Shown: in pieces, positions 1-11,259 of the stretch
Layout: every line of letters starts with the position of its first letter
Position numbering within the stretch: position 1 is the first letter of the stretch
NCBI GenBank assembly: GCA_001599295.1
Contig: BCGN01000001.1
Coordinates: 1,302,001-1,366,000, forward strand
Direction of reading: 5' to 3'
Length of the DNA stretch: 64,000 nucleotides
DNA from: Sporopachydermia quercuum
Taxonomy: Eukaryota; Ascomycota; Sporopachydermiomycetes; Sporopachydermiales; Sporopachydermiaceae
The notes under the pieces: generated by a model
Databases searched by the model: none
What the model was told of the DNA's origin: nothing
The model's input: only the letters and a program-made list of their open reading frames with translations
Made by a program: the position numbers and the translations under genes

Positions 1-1379
1 TTCACCAAATTCATTAATTCTGCGCCGGACATTCCTGGGGTACCTCTAGCAATAACTGTTGGGTCAACATCAGCTGCACATTCAACGTTCTTCATATGAT
101 GCTTCAAAATATCAGATCGGCCTCTGACATCAGGTAAATCTACATTAACAATCTTATCAAATCTTCCTGGACGGGTTAATGCTTTATCTAGAGATTCAGG
201 GAAATTTGTTGCGCCAATAATAATGATACCTTCAGTTTGAGAGAAACCATCTAACTCAACTAGTAATTGGTTTAACGTTTGTTTAGCATATGCTTGATCT
301 CTAGGATTTCTCTTACCTCCAATAGCATCTAACTCATCAATGAATACAATGGCGGGTGATTTGGCTCTGGCAGCAGCAAATAGTTCTCGCACTCTTTTTG
401 CACCAACACCAACATACAATTCATCAAATTCGGATCCTGACATGAAGAAGAAAGGAACTCCTGCTTCACCAGCGGTAGCTCTTGCTAATAATGTTTTACC
501 AGTACCTGGTGGACCTGTGAGTAAGACTCCTTTTGGCAATTTACCACCTAAACCTGTGAATTTAGTAGGATCGCGTAAAAATTCTACAATTTCTTCTAAT
601 TCAGCTCTTGCTTCATCAACACCATGAACATCGGAAAATCTAACGTCAGACTGAGCCATGTCAGCATCTTTAGCTCTCGTAGAATCTCCTCTTCCAAGAA
701 TCGAACCGGAATCTGAAAGAAACTCGGCACCGGTTCTGATGGCATAACCAATAGCAATTACAGGGATCAAAAATCGCAGTAACTTGGTGAACAATGTAAG
801 ATAAGACTCAGTGACAACAACGTGAAGAGGTTCAGCTTTGGTGCCTGAACCATAACCCATTGACCCAATGCCAAAATTTCCTTGATTGAATCTTGCCTGT
901 CTTGTATTGGCCTCTGTATTGTAATTATTTCCACCGTTATTTCTTAAGGACTCATTGACAGCTGCTGCTTTACTGTGTTGCCCTATACGTTCTAACGCTA
1001 AAGCATACAACATAGCACATTCTTCATTAGAAGAAATTCCTGGGGTTTCAAATCTGGAAACAACAATATGAGGATAGTTTGCTTCTAACAATAGTTTATA
1101 GAAATCCGCTTGAATACCAGGATTCACTAATTCTCTGTTAGCAACCCGTTCTTTAGCTGCAAGTACTTCGTTATTGATATTTGACCCATTTCCTAATGGA
1201 GAGACCTCTGAAGCGAGCTTTGATTGTGATGTCGACGAAAATAACCGAATAGAAGGTGATTGGAGTCCACGAGATAATCCTGATTTGATTATAAGGGTTG
1301 CTGACGGTATTGATGCTCGTAATAGCAAGTTGTTACCATTCCTAAGTACCCTACCTTGTTTCAAACATCTGGACAGCAT
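1..1379 (-). CDS. YME1: i-AAA protease YME1, N-terminal 459 codons (cut by window edge)
   Basis: Mitochondrial inner-membrane ATP-dependent metalloprotease whose catalytic side faces the intermembrane space; it degrades unassembled inner-membrane proteins. The reading frame is open from the ATG at 1379 to the first base, with no intron. Visible parts are an arginine- and serine-rich N-terminal targeting region, a linker, one hydrophobic segment near residues 210-225 ([15 protein letters not shown]), then the AAA core. The core has Walker A GPPGTGKT near residue 289, Walker B FIDELDA near 345, and the second region of homology with [13 protein letters not shown] and RPGRFD. The zinc-binding HExxH protease domain lies beyond the left edge, so activity cannot be judged. 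The single membrane segment and the sequence fit Yme1 rather than the m-AAA subunits Afg3 and Yta12. Confidence 0.95.
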   Translation of the reverse strand, partial: MLSRCLKQGRVLRNGNNLLLRASIPSATLIIKSGLSRGLQSPSIRLFSSTSQSKLASEVSPLGNGSNINNEVLAAKERVANRELVNPGIQADFYKLLLEANYPHIVVSRFETPGISSNEECAMLYALALERIGQHSKAAAVNESLRNNGGNNYNTEANTRQARFNQGNFGIGSMGYGSGTKAEPLHVVVTESYLTLFTKLLRFLIPVIAIGYAIRTGAEFLSDSGSILGRGDSTRAKDADMAQSDVRFSDVHGVDEARAELEEIVEFLRDPTKFTGLGGKLPKGVLLTGPPGTGKTLLARATAGEAGVPFFFMSGSEFDELYVGVGAKRVRELFAAARAKSPAIVFIDELDAIGGKRNPRDQAYAKQTLNQLLVELDGFSQTEGIIIIGATNFPESLDKALTRPGRFDKIVNVDLPDVRGRSDILKHHMKNVECAADVDPTVIARGTPGMSGAELMNLV

Positions 1380-2247
1380 TTTTGATCAAAAACATAAAGC
1401 TCCTCCTTCTTTTGCGTTGTGTTCAAGTGAATGAATAAATAATGCAATCTGACAAAAACAATTATGGTCTAGAATGTCTTGTTTGTTGCTATTTTCAAAG
1501 TGTTCCCTGTAAGAAATACTATCCTGTTGAGATGTAATACTCAGTGATTTTTATGGGAGTAACTGATTAGTGCGATTGATTAAATATAATAACTTTTTTC
1601 TATGAATGAACTATCACCGCTTTTGTTGAACTACTACTACAACAACAACCTCTACTTCTTCTTAACGCATAATAAAATGGTTTATATTGGTTGTCAAACA
1701 GCTCAACGAGCGAGCTATAAATGGATAATTCAATAGATAGACCCTTTGGTAGATAAATAGATAGGAATGAGTAAATTGGTGATAAGAATGGAGAGAGAAA
1801 GGAAGGCAAGGATGGAAGATCAGTTGAGAAAATAAGACCCTTCCACGGAAGCTTAGGGACTGATAATTTAGAAATTTGCCTTCGAAGCGTGACATAGTAA
1901 GTCATGAATAACGGACAAACGTGTCACATTATTATATGAATATTTTATAGTCACGTGGGCCAGAGGAGCTTATGATAGCTTTAGACCCCCAAAGTCGTGC
2001 ATTACTGAGCAGTCATGTGCCTGAGGAATGGGTGCTAAACCTTTGTAATGTTACAAAAGATAATGGCACGTTATGTGACAAAATGTATCTATAGTAAGTA
2101 TTGTGTGACATATTTTTCAGGTAAGTCTTTCTATCACGTGCCTTGATTTTCACTTCTCTATATGGTTTGTGTTTGCATTATTTTTACATAATTCAGTTGC
2201 AACCATCATAAAAACTAAATAATTAACTAGAATAATATAATACATCG
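1380..2247. other. Spacer: YME1 leader and promoter, BRN1 downstream region
   Basis: 868 bp between two genes that both run leftward. It must hold the YME1 promoter and the BRN1 3' end. I see two CACGTG E-boxes (1952-1957 and 2135-2140), the core bound by Cbf1/Pho4-type bHLH factors. Short reading frames at 1600-1905 have low-complexity composition and no recognisable product. Confidence 0.5.
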
Positions 2248-4545
2248 CTACACATGAATAGGGGCGGGTTTTGTTGACGGTGGAGCAAAAACGTTCAAAT
2301 CAGAATAGTCTTTGTTGTTCTCAATTGTAAGTCCATTCTCATTTGCGAGATGAAGTAGACAAATGAAATAGAAACTTGTCGATATCTCACTACGAGACTT
2401 GGAATCATAAATCGCACCAACATTCTCAACCAATTTAGAAAACTGTAAAGGTTCCACAGACCCTTCAACTTTCTCGGGTTCTTCTGGAATGTCAGGTCTC
2501 ACAATTGAATTTCTAGCACTATCATTCACTAAACTTAGCCTGCTCTTTGTTCTAATCTCCAAATTGTTTACTTCAGTATCCAAGACTTTCCATAAATTAT
2601 CTTTCAGAAGCTTAACATTCACTTTCTTTGCTACACGGGAATAATTTAATCCCCCACCTGCCATTCTTGATCTTCCTGATGCTCCCATATTGTTGATATT
2701 GGTTTGATTAGCAGCTAGTAAGTTTGTATTGTTGTAATCGACCCTTGTTTCACCTTCTGGGTATTGAGAAGCACCTCCGAAAAAGTCGTCACCATCAGCA
2801 TCATCGAAAACTCCGGGGTCTTTATCATCATTTTCATTGTCCATTTCGAAGTTGACTTCATTATTGTCAGCCTGTTTTCCTAATGCTTCATTCTCTTGGT
2901 ATTTATTGGCCCAGAAGTTCTCATCCATATCATTTAACTCTGATTTCCTGTTATTAATGTTTCGTCTAAATACTGAAAGATTTTTGTCGGGCTTCATGAA
3001 TAACTCGATCAACTGTCTGGAGCTGAAATGACTATCGAAAGGTAGTAAGTTTTTATCTGCCACAATAATTTGAGTCTTCGGTATGTTTATGGTACCCCCC
3101 TGTATAAATAATTCATCAGAGCTCACATCTCCTTCGGATATAAAATCAATCTCAAATTCTTCCTTTTTCTTTCTTGATTGGCTTTCCTTTGGTTGTTCAC
3201 CATTTTCATTAATTCCTTTTTTATTGTGTTTTTCCATTTTATTACGGAACGATTGAATTTTCCAGTACTCCGGACCTTTCCACGATTTTTTCATTTTCTC
3301 GTCAAAATAAGCCATTAAATCAGTATCAATTATCTCGCTAGCTTGGTCTCTAGCTTGGTCTCCATCATTACCTTTAAGATCGCCGTTAGTGTTAACCTCT
3401 TCCTTCAAATGCCCATCTTCAGTGAAACACTCATCGGGCAAAAGAACTTGTGAGATATCCGGTTCGATGTCGTGGTCTTCCTCGTTCATTGTGAAATCGT
3501 TTCGAACATCAAACTCTCCTAAAGCAGAATTCTCATGATTTTCAGTTGATAGTTCGGCAATTTCTTTCAGAATATCAGTGTTTCCGTTCATCTGCAAGAC
3601 AGATTCTAGTTGAATCAAAGAAGGACATATGTCACAGTCATCCAAATCCATAATTTGTATTTGATTTTTCAGCTCTGTTAGATCAATAAACTCTGGCTCT
3701 TTCAAAGGAACAGAATCCATCTCTACTTCTTCATCGTCTTCTGCAACATCTTCTTTTTCGTTCTCTTCGCTTTCAGCCTTGGCCTTCTTTCCATCAACTT
3801 CATTTTCAAAAGCAGGATCAACTTCCTCAGCATCAAATACAATTCTACATTTAGAATCAACGTTAAGACTGTTCAGGAGTAAACTTTTAGCACCGCCTTC
3901 ATCGAATTCACTGAGGGCTTTCTTGAAAACGGGATCAATAGTTAACTCTTTGTCAAGTTTTTTCGTCTTAATGACATTGAAATCCTTCACTATTGTTGAT
4001 TCAGCTTTTTTATTTTTCCTCTTGGATGCTTTCTTTCTACTAGCTGCACTGTCTTCCTCTATGTCATCGCTTTCGTATTCTTCAATATTATCATCGTCGC
4101 AATTATTTTTACCTGTGCTGTCATCGTTACCTTCTCCGCCATAGCTTAATCCACTGATCAGTAAACCAGTGTGTGTAGCAACTGAATCAACTCTTGATGA
4201 GTAAATTTTGACACATCCATCTAAGGTACATGATGCTTTCTGAAAGTTTATGCTATCACCATCTTTCAGCACTGACATATCATGAAAGTAATCAATAAGA
4301 GCGAAATTCCAACTATTGCTTGAATTAATTTTGTTATCAGTAGCTAATTTAATCCATTCTTCAAAATTAGCGGTCATGGTTCTTTTGTCAGACATATGAA
4401 CTGCTTTATTGAACCCAAGAATATCGTCTTCATTTTCTTCGTTATCATCAAGTAGGACATTCCGTAGCATGCTATTCCCATTAACAGAATGTGATACTTT
4501 TCTGGATTCATTTTTTTTCGCTGGTGCGATTGACCTTCGAGCCAT
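2248..4545 (-). CDS. BRN1: Condensin kleisin subunit BRN1 (barren / CAP-H)
   Basis: Kleisin subunit that bridges the Smc2-Smc4 heads in condensin and is needed for mitotic chromosome compaction. The protein has 765 residues, close to the S. cerevisiae length of about 754, and the gene is intronless. The conserved N-terminal kleisin helix region lies near residues 45-135 (NFEEWIKLATDNKI, then YFHDMSVLKDG and the VDSVATHTGLLISGL stretch). Long acidic, lysine-rich disordered linkers follow, with a conserved central patch near residues 480-530 (SSRQLIELFMKPDKNLSVFRRN). The C-terminal winged-helix region (about 690-765) contains STSFYFICLLHLANENGLTIEN-like sequence. The start is the first in-frame ATG, next to a basic N-terminus typical of the family. 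Confidence 0.95.
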   Translation of the reverse strand: MARRSIAPAKKNESRKVSHSVNGNSMLRNVLLDDNEENEDDILGFNKAVHMSDKRTMTANFEEWIKLATDNKINSSNSWNFALIDYFHDMSVLKDGDSINFQKASCTLDGCVKIYSSRVDSVATHTGLLISGLSYGGEGNDDSTGKNNCDDDNIEEYESDDIEEDSAASRKKASKRKNKKAESTIVKDFNVIKTKKLDKELTIDPVFKKALSEFDEGGAKSLLLNSLNVDSKCRIVFDAEEVDPAFENEVDGKKAKAESEENEKEDVAEDDEEVEMDSVPLKEPEFIDLTELKNQIQIMDLDDCDICPSLIQLESVLQMNGNTDILKEIAELSTENHENSALGEFDVRNDFTMNEEDHDIEPDISQVLLPDECFTEDGHLKEEVNTNGDLKGNDGDQARDQASEIIDTDLMAYFDEKMKKSWKGPEYWKIQSFRNKMEKHNKKGINENGEQPKESQSRKKKEEFEIDFISEGDVSSDELFIQGGTINIPKTQIIVADKNLLPFDSHFSSRQLIELFMKPDKNLSVFRRNINNRKSELNDMDENFWANKYQENEALGKQADNNEVNFEMDNENDDKDPGVFDDADGDDFFGGASQYPEGETRVDYNNTNLLAANQTNINNMGASGRSRMAGGGLNYSRVAKKVNVKLLKDNLWKVLDTEVNNLEIRTKSRLSLVNDSARNSIVRPDIPEEPEKVEGSVEPLQFSKLVENVGAIYDSKSRSEISTSFYFICLLHLANENGLTIENNKDYSDLNVFAPPSTKPAPIHV

Positions 4546-5114
4546 TTTGTTTGCTGTTTGAAAGTCTGCGGTAGTATATTCTTGAGTCTACTCCCCTATC
4601 AATCCAGCTGTTTGTTTAGTTCGGTCTGTTTGTTAACCTAGCGTATCAGTCAATCTTCCAATAACCTATAATACACTTGTTGCTTCACCCGCCAATGCTG
4701 AATTGCTATCTGTTCTGGCATCTATAAATCTGCATAAGATAAATTCAACTTAGCTGACTATTAACGATCGTTTTTGTTGAAAATTTCTTGATCAATATTC
4801 AATATAAAACAATGAATATATAAAAGATAACTGCTTATTATTTGCAATCAAAGAAGCAAACAGAGTATTTGGTTGAGCTTTCCTTGGTGTAGTTACAATG
4901 TATTAGGATATTTGTTTACCTTTTACCTGGAAAGGGAAATATTTATAATGAGAGTAAATAAGGTTTATACAATAAAACGTAGGTATAAGCATTGCATGCA
5001 TCTTTGTGCATATGTTTAAACCATAAATTAATGGCAGATGGTATTTGTTAGTGTTCTCTTTATTAGCCGTAAATACTCTCATTATCATGATTATCTTTAT
5101 TTTTCACTATGAAA
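4546..5114. other. Spacer: BRN1 promoter, CCL1 downstream region
   Basis: 569 bp of AT-rich sequence between the BRN1 start and the CCL1 stop. A 61-codon leftward frame at 4903-5088 has no recognisable features. I see no RNA gene or repeat. Confidence 0.4.
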
Positions 5115-6261
5115 TTATTGTTTAGGAGCTGGATACAAGAGATCTTCAGGTTTTTGACAATAATGTAATATGCGTCCTATTCGTTTTATCTCCTCCAGTG
5201 CGGCAGGCTTGGGGACTTCAAGCATTACTTCTTGACACTTATTAATTACTGCTAATAATCTATCAAGATCCTCTTTGTTCCTATATTTATGTTGGAGGTA
5301 TTTCATTGTTATCTTTTCATTAGCATTCATTGCAGCTGCAAGAGCAATCTGCGGAGGTGTAAACAGAAATGGAGCGTCCGAAAACAAACTCTCATGTATT
5401 ATATCACGAGCTTTATCATGTAATGATCCAAGTTTTTCGATAGCAACAGAAGGGTCATTGCTGAATGTGTCTTGAAGGTCCAAGAAAAATCCGTATATTG
5501 GTCTGTAAGGATGATGAACCAGTAATGTGAATTCCAAACTCTGTAGTATGAGGAATTCCAGGTTTAGCACTGACTCAACACTGGTCTTAGGAATGGCCGC
5601 GGCGAAATCTTTCACTGGAATAAGGAAATTTTCAGTTTTTGCTGCTAAGAACAAACAGGTGGGTCTAAAGTATTTGTAAGCGTTAGTTTCATCATTCGAA
5701 ATATCGTACTGCGTTTTTACATACAAGACATTTTTCGGATTATATACCATAGTGCTGTTCTTTAGGTAAAACCTTCTGAGGTAAGCTATAGCTGTCGCCT
5801 GATAACTGGTTAATATTATATTCAGAGTGTATTAATCTCCTTGCCAAAAGCCTGAGCATAAATTCAAAATCCCCTGGTCTCTAATAAAACTATCAACATA
5901 CTCTCACTTGAGTAGGAAGACGAAAGAACTTACAAAGTTCCAACACTTTCCTGGAATAGTAATGTACTAATGTAGATTCCTCTTCTATCGTTAAAACATC
6001 AATGCTTTCAACTTCCGGTGGTTCTGCCCGGCTTTCTTTTATTTTCTGTACCTTGGCTTCCACATATTCTTTTCCTGCTTTATTCTTTTTCTCCAGTTCA
6101 TTCCTCAGCTGGTGTTCAGTGAACGACCATAGTCTGAACTGTGACGAATTCCTGTATAAATCATCATCTGTACGAAATTTCTTTTTCGGAGGTTCTTCTG
6201 ATACTTTTGATGACTTGGTACTTGTAGTATTACTACTGGTAATAGATTGAATGTCTGACAT
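5115..6261 (-). CDS. CCL1: Cyclin H homologue CCL1 (TFIIH kinase cyclin), two exons
   Basis: Cyclin partner of the Kin28/CDK7 kinase in TFIIH, which phosphorylates the RNA polymerase II C-terminal domain. Exon 1 is 5902-6261 and exon 2 is 5115-5798; joined they give 347 residues. The intron (5799-5901, 103 nt) starts GTATGT and ends in a TATTAAC branch-like element and TTATCAG; splicing joins PTQVR to ATAIAYLRRFYLKNS, the conserved first cyclin-box helix. The N-terminus carries the family pattern of FRLWSFTEHQLRNEL followed by lysine-rich helix; cyclin box 1 continues with PTCLFLAAKTEN. I start at 6261 (MSDIQS). An in-frame ATG 12 codons upstream (6297) adds a hydrophobic stretch with no family counterpart. 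S. cerevisiae Ccl1 is 393 residues. Confidence 0.93.
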
Positions 6262-6754
6262 AGTAGATCTTATAGTGTGATAGGAGAAACAGAACAACCA
6301 GTAACTAAATAGATCATATTCATGTACTAAGCTATTTCCGAATTTTTCATTTCTAGATAATATATACTTTCACTTGTTAAATCCAGCTTCCTCAGTTCAA
6401 TACTTCCAAAGTAATATGGCCTGAATAGTCTCAACGGCAATAAATGCATTCAATAATACAAACAGCAGTGTGTATGCTTAATTACTATTATTTAGTACAA
6501 GTTGTAATTATTAAGAAAGTGGCCAGAATTGTATATCTTTCTCATTAAGCGAGTTCGAAGTGAGACTTGATTTGAAATGTTTTATGTTTACGTCATCCAA
6601 CAGAGTAGATAATCAAATTGAATGATTGACCAGAGCTGTTGATCTATATGCTTATTTAAGGACCAGAGAATGATTAGTTGCTCTTATTGTGATTCTAAAC
6701 GAGATTATAATAATAGCTTGAAAAGTCCATAAAAAGAGTTACTTCATTACTAAG

Positions 6755-6785
<31 letters not shown>

Positions 6786-6979
6786 GACTTCTTCTACTAC
6801 TTCTTCTATTACCACTACGACTTGAGCAAAACATAAATGAATATACTAAATGTATTAGTATTACTTAGAGATAGGAAAACAAATAAAAACAGATAAGATT
6901 GGTTGACGAAAAACAATCAACTCATCGAGCAATTCGATTTCATCTCCCATTTCAACTAGCATGAATAGTTTTTAATGAT
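6262..6979. other. Spacer: CCL1 promoter, ATP1 downstream region
   Basis: 718 bp. Apart from the (ACT)10 microsatellite at 6755-6784 and the related CT/ACT-rich tail to about 6830, I see nothing gene-like. Confidence 0.4.
6755..6784. repeat. (ACT)10 trinucleotide microsatellite
   Basis: Ten perfect ACT units, followed by imperfect CTT/CTA/ACT sequence. It lies about 200 bp beyond the ATP1 stop, so it reads (AGT)n in any long ATP1 3' UTR. Slippage-prone and probably length-variable. Confidence 0.95.
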
Positions 6980-9237
6980 TTAGTTGAATGACTTGACAAA
7001 AGTTTCAGTAACGGACTTGAGCTTAGCCAAAAGTTCATCACTTAAAACACCCTTTTCAGCAATAGCAGAAAGAAGTTCAGTTTCGTTAGCCTTCAAGTAA
7101 GACAAGAAATCAGTTTCGAATTGACCAATCTTGTCAACAGGGATTTCATCCAAGTAACCGTTAACACCAGCGTAAATAACAGGAACTTGTTCTTCAGCAC
7201 CTAAAGGAGAGTATTGCTTCTGTTTCAACAATTGGGTTAATCTTTCACCTCTAGCCAAAGTAGATCTGGTTGAGGCATCCAAATCGGAACCGAATTGGGC
7301 GAAAGCAGCGACTTCTCTGTATTGGGCCAAGAAAAGCTTCAAGGAACCAGCGACTTGCTTCATAGCCTTGACTTGAGCAGCGGAACCGACACGGGAGACG
7401 GATAAACCGACGTTAATAGCAGGTCTAATACCTTTGTAGAAAAGTTCGGCTTCCAAGAAAATTTGACCATCAGTAATGGAAATGACATTGGTAGGAATAT
7501 AAGCAGAGACATCACCACCTTGAGTTTCAATGACAGGTAAAGCAGTCAATGAACCGCCACCGTTAGCATCGGAAAGCTTAGCAGCTCTTTCTAAAAGACG
7601 AGAGTGGAGATAGAAGACATCACCAGGGTAGGCTTCACGTCCAGGGGGACGTCTAAGCAAAAGAGACATTTGTCTGTAAGCGACAGCTTGCTTGGACAAA
7701 TCGTCGTAGATGATCAAAGCATGCTTTCCGTTATCTCTGAACCATTCACCAAGAGCACAGGCAGTGAAAGGAGCCAAGTATTGAAGAGGAGCGGCCTCAG
7801 AAGCAGTAGCAGCAACAATGATAGAATACTTAAGGGCATCTTGTTGTTCTAAAGTTTGGACAAGTTGAGCAACAGTAGATCTCTTTTGACCAACGGCAAC
7901 GTAGACACAGTAAAGCTTCTTGGATTCATCAGAACCATCGTTCCATCTCTTTTGGTTAAGAATAGTGTCTAAAGCAACAGCGGTCTTACCAGTTTGACGA
8001 TCACCAATAATCAACTCACGTTGACCACGTCCAACAGGCACTAAAGCATCAACAGCCTTCAAACCAGTTTGCATAGGTTCGAAAACGGATCTTCTGGGTA
8101 AAATGCCAGGAGCCTTCAATTGAGCTCTGGAAGTGCCAACGGATTCAATAGGTCCTTTACCATCGATGGGGTTACCTAAAGCATCAACTACACGTCCCAA
8201 CATACCAGGTCCAACTGGGACATCGACAATCTTTCCCGTTCTCTTGACAGTTTCACCTTCCACGACAAGTCTATCAGAACCGAACAAGACAATACCGACT
8301 TGGTCAGCTTCCAAGTTAAGGGCCATACCCTTGACACCAGATGAGAACTCAACTAGTTCTTCAGCTTGACAGTTGGTGAGACCGAAAACACGAGCGATAC
8401 CATCTCTGTTCTTTTGGTTAGTAACAAAACAGAAGTCAAAAATAAGTGTATTGTAGATCATTAGTCATCAATAACAACCGCAAAAATACATAGTCGATTG
8501 TTCCATTGTTCCATTGTTCCATTGAACTATTGAATCATCAATCAACAAACGAATAAAAACAATCACATATCTAGCATCCATTAAACAGTAGCGTAAATGA
8601 CAACATCAATAATCATCAAAATAATGATTCAGCACAATTTGTACATTCTTAATTGATTTATTGTTTGATTGTTGTGAATATATGTTGTCTGCTTTGAATT
8701 AGGGCGACGGCCTACATAGAAAAAAGGGGTCGGGGGTAATTCTGGCTATCCGAATCAACGTCCAACGATAAGTGAAAGTTGGCCGAGAATAAATCAAATC
8801 TGATTGAGATGGTACGGGGAAACGAGCTGAATTGACTTGCAATTGGGTTGAAGTTGCAAAGTAATTGAATCTAACAAGCACTGAATTGTAGAAATATTAA
8901 ACATACCCAACGGATAAAACACGACCGGTTTCACTGAGGTTGGCTTCTTCGGAAACACCTCTGATACGTTCTTCGAGGATGGAAGAAACTTCGGTAGCAG
9001 TAGCCTTAGCTTCAGCATAACCTCTTCTTTGAAGAGCTGGGCGGATCTAAAAGTTATTGATATTAGTAATTGAACTCAAAGACAGATCGATTATTCATAA
9101 AATTCATATTTGACCCAAATCGCAATCTCAATTCCAATTACAATTCCAATTCAAACACATACTGAAGCAACAGCAACTCTTCTAGCAGTGACACTAGCAG
9201 CGGCACGAGAAGAAACACGAACGGCAGATCTAAACAT
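6980..9237 (-). CDS. ATP1: Mitochondrial F1-ATP synthase alpha subunit ATP1, three exons
   Basis: Alpha subunit of the F1 catalytic hexamer of ATP synthase, in the mitochondrial matrix. Exons are 9163-9237, 8907-9046 and 6980-8405; joined they give 546 residues (S. cerevisiae 545). Exon 1 encodes an arginine- and serine-rich presequence ([20 protein letters not shown]). Exon 2 joins to exon 3 as [15 protein letters not shown], exactly the family sequence. The Walker A motif GDRQTGKT is near residue 206, [11 protein letters not shown] follows, and the [11 protein letters not shown] arginine-finger region is intact. Intron 1 is 9047-9162 (116 nt, GTATGT, branch TTACTAAT). Intron 2 is 8406-8906 (501 nt, GTATGT, branch TTACTAAC, end AACAG). 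The codons are strongly biased, as expected for a highly expressed gene. The S. cerevisiae gene has no intron. Confidence 0.97.
8406..8906 (-). other. Long ATP1 intron 2 with an internal 8-bp tandem repeat
   Basis: 501 nt, the longest intron inferred here; the other sized introns are 49-191 nt. It starts GTATGT and ends TTACTAACCAAAAGAACAG. The first AG after the branch point is skipped, because only the second one restores the conserved V-G-D-G junction. Inside it, on the plus strand near 8490-8523, is a run of ATTGTTCC units, about three tandem copies. I looked for box C/D snoRNA motifs in it and found no convincing C/D pair. Confidence 0.85.
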
Positions 9238-10866
9238 TATGAATATATAATAAATGGATGATTCAATGGTGATCTTTAATGGAATCAATGGACCATGGAT
9301 TAAAACAATTCACCGTAGTACTTACCTCTTGACAGCAAAAGAAAAGAGAAGTAGTTAACCAAGAGTGATGGAAAAAGTGGAAGAAAATCAAAAAAGGGAG
9401 TTGTCAATGGGAGAACTGGAAGAAAATCTCTAGAGTTTTCACTTCAAGCCGAAGAAGGGGTCTCAACTGTTTCAAATGGAGCCTAGAGACAGTATTCTAT
9501 GAGACTTATATAGGTACAACTTTAACGTACGTGAGAATGAGTGAATTTTTGTAAGGATGGGTAGCGGGCAGTCAAACCTTAGACCCTTTGGTTTGGAAAG
9601 TGCTTATAGTAACCGAGGAAACTTCCTTGACATTATGTATGAACTCTCATCCCTGACATTCATTCGTATACTGAAGAAACAAAGATACCTAGACCCGTTT
9701 TCAACTGCTGGTAAGAGACTCTCTGCGTCTGGTTCTAATCCAATAGTAATTCATACTCAAATCGATGGTCTCTTCATTTTATTCAATGGGGAATGCTACA
9801 TTCACTACTGGTGTATGGGTTTGTTTGCTCTTATGTAAATTCAATTGCAAATCCATGAGTTCATTCTGATAGACTTCATGCAATTTCACCACAACTTGCA
9901 TTCAGACCCTGGGTTTGTGATGAGTAAAAGTTGCAGAAAAATGATTAGATTGATTGTGAAAGATTGTCATGTCAATTTTCAATTATCTGAGAACAACTAA
10001 TAAAAATAAGAGATGTTTCTGTTGTATAGAATTAATAAAATACTTTAACCAATTAAATACATAAGTTAGAATAAATTGACAACTTGAGAGGAGGTTTTTC
10101 ATTTAGTCACCATCCAAAGTAGCATCTATTTACCTTGTGAGTAATGTTACTTCAACTTCCTTCCTTCTCCACTTGTCATTTTATCACCAGGGGCTGTTTA
10201 GCGAAATTCACTTACATACAGGTCAATGGCACTTTCAGGGGTTAAGTAACAAATGTTTTGCTAAATCTACTTTATATAATGATCGAAAGAAAGGGTCTCA
10301 TATTCCGAACCCCGGTTCTCCATGCTTGATGCGAAATGCGAAATGATCCGGAACTTAGCATCAAGTATCTTCCGATACAGAAGACAATAGACCCTTCTCA
10401 TGATCAACATATCAACCAATCAATCTTTCAGGGTGTTCAGAGCTGAAGTGTGGGTGTATTAATAAAATCTCATACCTATCCCCTACGACTAGCTTGTGTA
10501 TTCAAGTAGAATTATATGATGTTTGGGTGTTACTTATTTTGAACTACACCAATTTATTATATGATTATGCTATCAAATATTTGTTATCCAAGAACACTAT
10601 TGGCTGATGATGGAGAGCGAACCCTCAAGTATCATCCCAAACAAAAGGTGGTGTGGTTTTGAGCAAATAGTGGGACACAAGATTCTTTTAATGGGGAGGA
10701 AACAAGTGGTTGTTGTCTTGCTATATATGCCCTGTTCATTGGATGAATATACTGTGAATCACGACGAAATAGCAAGCTATAAACAGAGTAAGAAGGAATT
10801 TATTGCGGGAGAAATATTGACTCGACGATATTTTATTTCATAACATCATTGTATCAATATATCACA
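9238..10866. other. Divergent spacer between ATP1 and COX13
   Basis: About 1.6 kb holding the promoters of two respiratory genes. It contains CCAAT boxes (10049-10055 and 10415-10422), a TATATAT at 10732-10738 about 130 bp before COX13, and a perfect 5' splice-site-like AGGTAAGTA on the minus strand (9319-9327) in the ATP1 leader. Short frames at 9557-9838, 10137-10346 and 10607-10843 have no protein-like features. Confidence 0.5.
10415..10422 (+). promoter_or_regulatory. CCAAT box (ACCAATCA), candidate HAP-complex site upstream of COX13
   Basis: The octamer matches the CCAATNA core bound by the Hap2/3/5 complex, which activates respiratory genes in yeasts. It lies about 450 bp before the COX13 ATG. 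A second match, CCAATTA, is at 10049-10055. The assignment is inferred from motif and gene context only. Confidence 0.4.
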
Positions 10867-11259
10867 ATGTTTTCAAGAGTTGGATTACGAGCTTTCTCTA
10901 GAAAGTACAGTACTGAAATCCCACAATGGGCTTACAACAAACTCCCAGCTGATGCTGCCAAGGGTGCCGCATTCAAGGCAAATCTCGACGCTGTCAGAAC
11001 CCATGCGGGACACACTTCTAACATCTGGAAGAAGATTTCTATTTTCGCTGTTGTCCCTGCTCTACTTGCTACCTGTTATAACACCTACTTGGTCGAAACT
11101 GCACATGCCAAACATCGTGAACACTTAAAGCATGTCCCTACCGAAGAATTCCCTGTCGAGTACGAATTCCAAAACATCAGAGTCAAGGATTACTTTTGGG
11201 GTGATGGTGATAAGACTCTTTTCTGGAATCCTATCGTGAACAGGCACAAGAGAGATTAA
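10867..11259 (+). CDS. COX13: Cytochrome c oxidase subunit VIa, COX13
   Basis: Small nuclear-encoded subunit of respiratory complex IV, with one membrane span in the mitochondrial inner membrane. The protein has 130 residues from MFSRVGLRAFSRKYST, a typical short matrix-targeting presequence. A single hydrophobic helix (ISIFAVVPALLATCYNTYLV) lies near residues 57-77. The conserved C-terminal half follows, with EFPVEYEFQNIRVKDYFWGDGDKTLFWNP-type sequence, the hallmark of subunit VIa. I chose the ATG at 10867; an in-frame ATG six codons upstream (10849) would only lengthen the presequence. The gene is convergent with CDC55 and intronless. Confidence 0.95.
   Translation: MFSRVGLRAFSRKYSTEIPQWAYNKLPADAAKGAAFKANLDAVRTHAGHTSNIWKKISIFAVVPALLATCYNTYLVETAHAKHREHLKHVPTEEFPVEYEFQNIRVKDYFWGDGDKTLFWNPIVNRHKRD

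Noticed and set aside
2110-2130. TTTTTCAGGTAAGT on the plus strand, resembling an acceptor and donor
   Set aside because: No rightward gene exists on either side; YME1 and BRN1 both run leftward.
6530-6580. GAGTTCGAAGTGAG, a possible tRNA T-arm between CCL1 and ATP1
   Set aside because: The flanking bases do not form a T-stem and no D-arm or acceptor stem is found upstream.
9557-10843. Three rightward frames (9557-9838, 10137-10346, 10607-10843) between ATP1 and COX13
   Set aside because: No domain, signal or composition typical of proteins, and they occupy the promoter region of two divergent respiratory genes.
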